From the NCBI GenBank assembly GCA_039807745.1, contig JBDHRV010000046.1, positions 1 to 23,027 of the forward strand: DNA of 23,027 bases. Reading direction: 5' to 3'. A program made the translations under genes and the position numbers. This document shows, piece by piece, positions 21,547 through 23,027 of the stretch (position 1 is its first letter; each line of letters starts with the position of its first letter). The notes under the pieces were generated by a model. The model was not told the origin of the DNA, searched no databases, and worked only from the letters and a program-made list of their open reading frames with translations. Origin of the DNA: JAEUMW01 sp039807745 (GTDB lineage Bacteria; Pseudomonadota; Gammaproteobacteria; Burkholderiales; JAEUMW01).

Positions 21547-22602
21547 CTACGCCCGATCGGAGTGTCCGTGCCGGTGATGCAGGTCCGGGTAGTGGGCATG
21601 GCGGTGCGCGAGCGGCTCGTGTGCATGCCCGTGCGCGTGCGGCTCCACGCCGTCCCAGGCAAACGCGTGGGCGTGCCGGTGATGCTCGTCGTGCACGTGC
21701 GCATGCTCGTGTACTTGCGGCGCATGGACGTGCCCGTGCTCGTGGCGCTCGGTCACGTGCAGCCACACCCCCGCCCCCATCAGCGCGCCGGCGATCCAGA
21801 ACCACTCGTTGGGCCGCTCGCCCAACATCAGGATCGCTATGGCGGCGCCGATGAAGGGAGCGGTCGAGAAATATGCCCCCGTGCGCGCCGTGCCGAGTTC
21901 GCGTAGCGCGACGACGAAGAGCACGAGACTCACGCCATATCCGACCAGCCCGACCAGGCCCGCCGCCACCACCACTGCCGGCGCCGGCCACGCCGCCCCC
22001 AGCGACCATGCCAGGGCGAGATTCACCGCGCCGGCAATGCCGCCTTTCAGCGCTGCGATCTCGACGGGATCGGCCCCGGACACCTTGCGCGTAAGGTTGT
22101 TGTCGAGCGCCCACGCGAGACAGGCGCCGGCGATCGCGAGTGCCGGCCAACCGGGGCCTTCTCCGGTGCCTCGCCACGACAGGAGCACGCCGCCCGCGAC
22201 GATGAGCACCATGCCGAACGCGATCCGGCGATCGAAGTGCTCGCCGAAAGCGCACCAGGCGAGCAGCGCCGTCAGGAGACCCTCCAAATTCAGAAGCAGA
22301 GAGGCCGCCGTGGCCGGCGTGTGCGCGAGGCCCGCCAGCAGCAGAATCGGGCCCGCGACGCCGCCGCAGAAGATCGCTGCGCCGAGCGGGGGGAAATCGC
22401 GACTCGTAAGCCGCGACCTCGTGCGCCCCCGGGCGAGCAACGCCTGCCCGGCGAGCCACGCCAGCAACCCCAGGCCGCTCGCGGCGTAGAGCAGTCCCGC
22501 GAGCAGGACCGGATGCACCGGACCGACGAGGAGCTTCGCAAACGGAGTGCTCGCGCCGAAGAGCAAGGCCGACCCGAGCGCGGGCAGAATGGCGCGATTC
22601 AT
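21547..22602 (-). CDS. EamA/DMT-family transporter with histidine-rich C-terminal tail
   Basis: 351-aa inner-membrane protein. Residues 1 to about 281 form two five-helix EamA repeats (first LPALGSALLFGASTPFAKLL, second starting near PALAIAGACLAWALDNNL) with the C-terminal APFIGAAIAILMLGERPN typical of the family. From residue 282 to 351 the tail holds 24 histidines in 70 residues, mostly as HxH pairs with some Asp/Glu. Such tails in RcnA-, CzcD- and HypB-like proteins bind Ni, Co, Zn or Cu, so the protein may move or be gated by a transition metal. That is an inference: EamA proteins transport many substrates. ATG at 22602 starts directly at the first helix. Monocistronic on the minus strand; not evidently tied to denitrification. 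Confidence 0.88.
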   Translation of the reverse strand: MNRAILPALGSALLFGASTPFAKLLVGPVHPVLLAGLLYAASGLGLLAWLAGQALLARGRTRSRLTSRDFPPLGAAIFCGGVAGPILLLAGLAHTPATAASLLLNLEGLLTALLAWCAFGEHFDRRIAFGMVLIVAGGVLLSWRGTGEGPGWPALAIAGACLAWALDNNLTRKVSGADPVEIAALKGGIAGAVNLALAWSLGAAWPAPAVVVAAGLVGLVGYGVSLVLFVVALRELGTARTGAYFSTAPFIGAAIAILMLGERPNEWFWIAGALMGAGVWLHVTERHEHGHVHAPQVHEHAHVHDEHHRHAHAFAWDGVEPHAHGHAHEPLAHRHAHYPDLHHRHGHSDRA

Positions 22603-22653
22603 CGCAACATCATGCCACGAGTGGGCCGCGCCGCCACGCCGCGGCCCGGCAGT

Positions 22654-22682
22654 TTGACTCGGGCTCGTTTACCGGCTAACGT
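22654..22682 (+). promoter_or_regulatory. Candidate sigma70 promoter for the rhodanese-domain gene
   Basis: TTGACT (22654-22659, 5 of 6 to the -35 consensus), a 17-base spacer and TAACGT (22677-22682, 3 of 6). It lies 80 bases before ATG at 22762. The -10 is weak. Confidence 0.4.
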
Positions 22683-22761
22683 TCGGCCCTGTCGGGATGC
22701 AGGCTCCCGGCCTTCCCAAGACGGTGTCCCGTCCAAGCCCTGACGCTCGCTGGAGGCAGCC

Positions 22762-23027
22762 ATGGACACCGTATTCCTATCCGTTTCCGAGCTTCTCGCC
22801 CGTCTCGGCACGCGCCACTGGCCGATCGTCGTCGATGTCCGCCGGCCACCGGCATTCGATGCCGATGCCAACATGATCGCCGGTGCGCTGCGATGCGCCC
22901 CGGACGCGATCGCAGAGCTCGCGGGGCGAGTCTCCCCCGCGACCGAGGCCGTTTGCTACTGCGCGCACGGGGGCGATGTGAGCCGAGGTGCCGCCGAGCA
23001 CCTGTACGCGCTGGGGCATGCGGCGCG
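22762..23027 (+). CDS. Rhodanese-domain protein (partial, runs off right edge)
   Basis: 88 complete codons are visible. The N-terminal part fits a rhodanese fold: LSVSELLARLG, VVDVRRPPAFDAD (residues 23-35), and the active-site loop CAHGGDVS with catalytic Cys67 in the CxxGxxxS pattern. GGAGG lies 5 bases before ATG. The MIAGALR segment after the DVR motif resembles rhodanese domains found at the start of chromate-resistance (ChrB-type) fusion proteins, but the rest is outside the window, so a stand-alone sulfurtransferase is equally possible. Divergent from the His-rich transporter gene. Confidence 0.85.
   Translation, partial: MDTVFLSVSELLARLGTRHWPIVVDVRRPPAFDADANMIAGALRCAPDAIAELAGRVSPATEAVCYCAHGGDVSRGAAEHLYALGHAA

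Noticed and set aside
1..23027. CRISPR arrays, tRNA or rRNA genes, insertion sequences, phage genes
   Set aside because: No regularly spaced repeats, no transposase or integrase frames, and no recognisable tRNA or rRNA segments were seen on either strand; the island has no visible mobile-element scar inside the window.

Overview
The window is a GC-rich chromosomal denitrification island, most likely from a betaproteobacterium. This placement is an inference from the cd1-type nirS cluster, the Tat-exported NosZ, codon use and overlapping gene organisation; no rRNA or other phylogenetic marker is present. It encodes nitrite reduction to NO (cytochrome cd1), the complete heme d1 assembly set, and N2O reduction to N2. 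No nitric oxide reductase lies inside the window.

Layout. Positions 1-7597 (minus strand) hold nosZ-nosR-(small membrane protein)-nosD-nosF-nosY, with nosY running off the left edge and nosL not visible. Positions 7819-16316 (minus strand) hold nirS-nirM, a strong rho-independent terminator, then nirC-nirF-nirDL-nirG-nirH-nirJ-nirN packed with 4-11 base overlaps. nirE is not inside this operon: it is transcribed divergently from nirS (16455-17267, plus strand) and shares one perfect TTGAT-N4-ATCAA box with it. Next, on the plus strand, come a LuxR-type regulator, a Crp/Fnr-type regulator, and pxpB-pxpC-pxpA (5-oxoprolinase) read as one overlapping unit with the Crp/Fnr gene. An EamA/DMT-type transporter with a very histidine-rich C-terminus lies on the minus strand. 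A truncated rhodanese-domain gene starts at the right edge.

How it works together. NirE makes precorrin-2. After siroheme is formed elsewhere, NirDL/G/H decarboxylate it, NirJ installs the oxo groups, NirF and NirN finish heme d1 in the periplasm, and NirS uses it with electrons from the c551-like NirM and possibly NirC. NosZ reduces N2O and is supported by NosR (electron supply) and NosDFY (CuZ maturation). Three FNR/DNR-type boxes (before nirS/nirE, nirC and nosZ) sit at class II promoter positions, so the region looks like one oxygen/NO-controlled regulon. The two regulator genes in the window are candidates for its control.

Most notable points: NosZ has a twin-arginine signal that ends in a lipobox-like LASC; its CuA loop has His where the P. 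stutzeri enzyme has Trp620; an unrecognised three-TM protein is embedded in the nos operon; the nirC promoter predicts an almost leaderless mRNA; and a Crp/Fnr regulator is translationally coupled to 5-oxoprolinase genes.
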